Below are positions 61,982 through 64,000 of a stretch of 64,000 nucleotides of DNA, piece by piece. Origin of the DNA: Variovorax sp. ZS18.2.2. Its GTDB lineage: Bacteria > Pseudomonadota > Gammaproteobacteria > Burkholderiales > Burkholderiaceae_C. Made by a program: the position numbers and the translations under genes. The notes beneath the pieces were generated by a model. The model was not told where the DNA came from, did no database searches, and was given only the letters and a program-made list of their open reading frames with translations. Every line of letters starts with the position of its first letter. The stretch's first letter is position 1. Location: the NCBI RefSeq assembly GCF_024701975.1, contig NZ_JANLNM010000001.1:1302001-1366000 (forward strand). Direction: 5' to 3'.

Positions 61982-64000
61982 GTGACGCAGCCCGCATCCC
62001 AAGCCCTTCCCGTCGTAACCCTGTTCGAGGGCGGCAGCGCACTCAGCGATTTCCGCGCACGGCAACTGCTGCCGAAGCTGCAGGCCATCGAGCCGCGCAT
62101 CGAGGGCATCTCGGCCCGTTTCGTCCATCTGGTGGTTACCGACGCGGCGCTCGACGCGGTCGGCCATGACCGCTTCGCTGCGCTGCTGACCTACGGCGAG
62201 CCCTTCGAGGCGCCGGCCAAGGCGGGCACCTCAGTGGTCGTCACGCCGCGGCTGGGCACCGTGTCGCCCTGGGCCTCCAAGGCCACGGACATCGCCCACA
62301 ACTGCGGCCTGGCGCTGCGCCGGGTCGAGCGCGTCACCCAGTACCACCTGAAGCTCAAGTCGCCGCTGATCGGCAAGGCGCCCGTCATCGAGGGCGACAC
62401 GCTCGCCGCCGTGGCTGGCCCGCTGCACGACCGCATGACCGAATCGGTGCTCGCCACCGTGGAGCAGGCGGCCAGCCTCTTCAGCGAACTGCCGGCCCAG
62501 CCGATGGCACAGGTCGACGTGCAAACGGGTGGCCGCGAAGCCCTGGTGGCCGCCAACACCGGTTTCGGCCTCGCGCTGGCCGAGGACGAGATCGACTACC
62601 TCGTCGAAGCCTTCACGCGCCTCGGCCGAAACCCCAGCGACGTCGAACTGATGATGTTCGCGCAGGCCAACAGCGAGCACTGCCGCCACAAGATCTTCAA
62701 TGCCCAGTTCACCATCGATGGCAAGGCGCAGCCGCAGAGCCTGTTCTCGATGATCCGCCACACCGAGAAGCAAAACCCGCAGCACACGGTGATCGCCTAT
62801 GCGGACAACGCCTCGGTGATGGAAGGCGCGACCATCGAGCGCTTCATTCCGGCCGACGGCTCGCAGAGCTATCAAAAAGATAGCGCCCTGAGCCATGTGC
62901 TGATGAAGGTCGAGACGCACAACCACCCGACCGCGATTTCCCCGTTCCCGGGCGCCTCGACCGGTGCGGGCGGCGAGATCCGCGACGAAGGCGCCACCGG
63001 CCGCGGCTCCAAGCCCAAGGCGGGCCTGACCGGCTTCACCGTCTCCAAGCTCTGGCCCGAAGACGGCCACTACGGCAAGCCCGAACACATCGCCAGCCCG
63101 CTTCAAATCATGACCGAGGGGCCGCTCGGCGGCGCCGCGTTCAACAACGAGTTCGGCCGTCCCAACCTGCTGGGCTACTTCCGCGAGTACGAACAGGCGG
63201 TGACGAGCGACCTCGACACCGTGCAGCGCGGCTACCACAAGCCCATCATGATCGCGGGCGGCCTCGGCAGCATCGATGCGACCCAGACCAAGAAGATCCA
63301 GTTCCCGGCCGGCTCGCTGCTGATCCAGCTCGGCGGCCCCGGCATGCGCATCGGCATGGGCGGCAGCGCCGCCAGCTCGATGGCGACCGGCGCCAACGCA
63401 GCCGAGCTCGACTTCGACTCGGTGCAGCGCGGTAACCCCGAGATCGAACGCCGCGCGCAGGAGGTCATCAACCACTGCTGGCAGCAGGGCGCGGCCAACC
63501 CGATCCTGGCGATCCACGACGTGGGCGCGGGCGGCCTGAGCAATGCCTTCCCCGAGCTGACCAACGACGCCGGCCGCGGCGCGCGCTTCGACCTGCGCGC
63601 CGTGCCGCTCGAAGAGTCGGGCATGGCGCCCAAGGAAATCTGGTGCAACGAAAGCCAGGAGCGCTACGTGCTGGCCATCGCGCCGGAGTCGCTCGAACAG
63701 TTCAAGGCCTTCTGCGAGCGCGAGCGCTGCCCGTTCTCGGTGGTCGGCGTGGCGACCGAAGAGCGCCAGTTGCTGGTGGCCGACGAAGGCGCGGCCGTGC
63801 AGCCGGTCGACATGCCGATGGATGTGCTGCTCGGCAAGCCGCCCAAGATGCACCGCGACGTGAAGACCGTCGCGCGCACTTTCAAGCCGCTCGATCTCAC
63901 GGGCGTGGACCTGCAGAAGGCCGCCATCGAGGTGCTCGCGCATCCGACCGTGGCCTCCAAGCGCTTCCTGATCACCATCGGCGACCGCACCGTGGGCGGC
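61982..64000 (+). CDS. purL: Phosphoribosylformylglycinamidine synthase (5' part, runs off the window)
   Basis: Large FGAM synthase of purine biosynthesis; 673 codons are visible and the frame is open to the right edge. The N-terminal domain starts [20 protein letters not shown]. Further features are [13 protein letters not shown], the [19 protein letters not shown] site, the [12 protein letters not shown] loop and [16 protein letters not shown]. The GTG at 61982 fits the family start; an in-frame ATG at 61910 would add 24 atypical residues. The ATPase C-half and glutaminase domain lie outside the window. Confidence 0.97.
   Translation, partial: MTQPASQALPVVTLFEGGSALSDFRARQLLPKLQAIEPRIEGISARFVHLVVTDAALDAVGHDRFAALLTYGEPFEAPAKAGTSVVVTPRLGTVSPWASKATDIAHNCGLALRRVERVTQYHLKLKSPLIGKAPVIEGDTLAAVAGPLHDRMTESVLATVEQAASLFSELPAQPMAQVDVQTGGREALVAANTGFGLALAEDEIDYLVEAFTRLGRNPSDVELMMFAQANSEHCRHKIFNAQFTIDGKAQPQSLFSMIRHTEKQNPQHTVIAYADNASVMEGATIERFIPADGSQSYQKDSALSHVLMKVETHNHPTAISPFPGASTGAGGEIRDEGATGRGSKPKAGLTGFTVSKLWPEDGHYGKPEHIASPLQIMTEGPLGGAAFNNEFGRPNLLGYFREYEQAVTSDLDTVQRGYHKPIMIAGGLGSIDATQTKKIQFPAGSLLIQLGGPGMRIGMGGSAASSMATGANAAELDFDSVQRGNPEIERRAQEVINHCWQQGAANPILAIHDVGAGGLSNAFPELTNDAGRGARFDLRAVPLEESGMAPKEIWCNESQERYVLAIAPESLEQFKAFCERERCPFSVVGVATEERQLLVADEGAAVQPVDMPMDVLLGKPPKMHRDVKTVARTFKPLDLTGVDLQKAAIEVLAHPTVASKRFLITIGDRTVGG

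Overview
The window is a high-GC betaproteobacterial chromosome segment, most likely from Comamonadaceae (Variovorax or a close relative). Supporting signs are the clpS-clpA and smc-zipA-ligA gene orders, strong G/C at third codon positions, frequent GTG/TTG starts, a DUF6152/DUF6644 gene pair, and G/C-rich hairpin repeats between genes. This is inference from gene content; no rRNA or tRNA is present to test it. About 64 genes are packed with gaps mostly under 200 bp. I see no insertion sequence, phage, CRISPR array or RNA gene.

Layout. (1) 92-6842, plus strand: clpS-clpA, a cardiolipin synthase, exonuclease I, a DUF3574 lipoprotein and a GNAT acetyltransferase. (2) 6846-20445, minus strand: one long run whose core (7784-19439) looks like a pyrimidine uptake and uracil-degradation module. 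It holds URC1 (GTP cyclohydrolase II-like), URC4 (DUF1688), a methyltransferase, uracil phosphoribosyltransferase, a BMP-type nucleoside/nucleobase ABC transporter, a lipoprotein nucleosidase and cytosine deaminase. (3) 20573-26539: an ECF sigma/NrsF-type anti-sigma pair, a large DUF6351 secreted protein, a Crp/Fnr regulator and a DUF853 HerA-like ATPase.

(4) 26642-36156, plus strand: a ten-gene, almost fully overlapping operon of aryl-polyene type (ACP, COG4648 membrane protein, AMP-ligase fused to a dehydratase, acyltransferase, LolA-like carrier, MMPL exporter, NodB-type deacetylase, methyltransferase, dehydratase, FabG). It has no ketosynthase, although neighbours on both sides are unrelated and fully visible. 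(5) 36172-39380, minus strand: an orphan ParA/MinD-like ATPase, a HipBA toxin-antitoxin pair with a clear AT-rich double operator, and a lipoprotein.

(6) 39495-47381, plus strand: smc, zipA, ligA, a Gly/Tyr-rich lipoprotein and def. (7) 47400-54982: DoxX, an amino-acid ABC transporter (aapJQM-like) without its ATPase gene, a sodium:solute symporter with its DUF3311 partner, and a divergent XRE-cupin regulator leading a TIGR04076 gene and an aldo/keto reductase. (8) 54989-64000: a PPC-domain protein, phosphoglucomutase, a HAD hydrolase, an I78-inhibitor-like lipoprotein, glnD, map, and the 5' part of purL, which runs off the right edge.

The two most interesting systems are the pyrimidine module (2) and the ketosynthase-less aryl-polyene-type operon (4).
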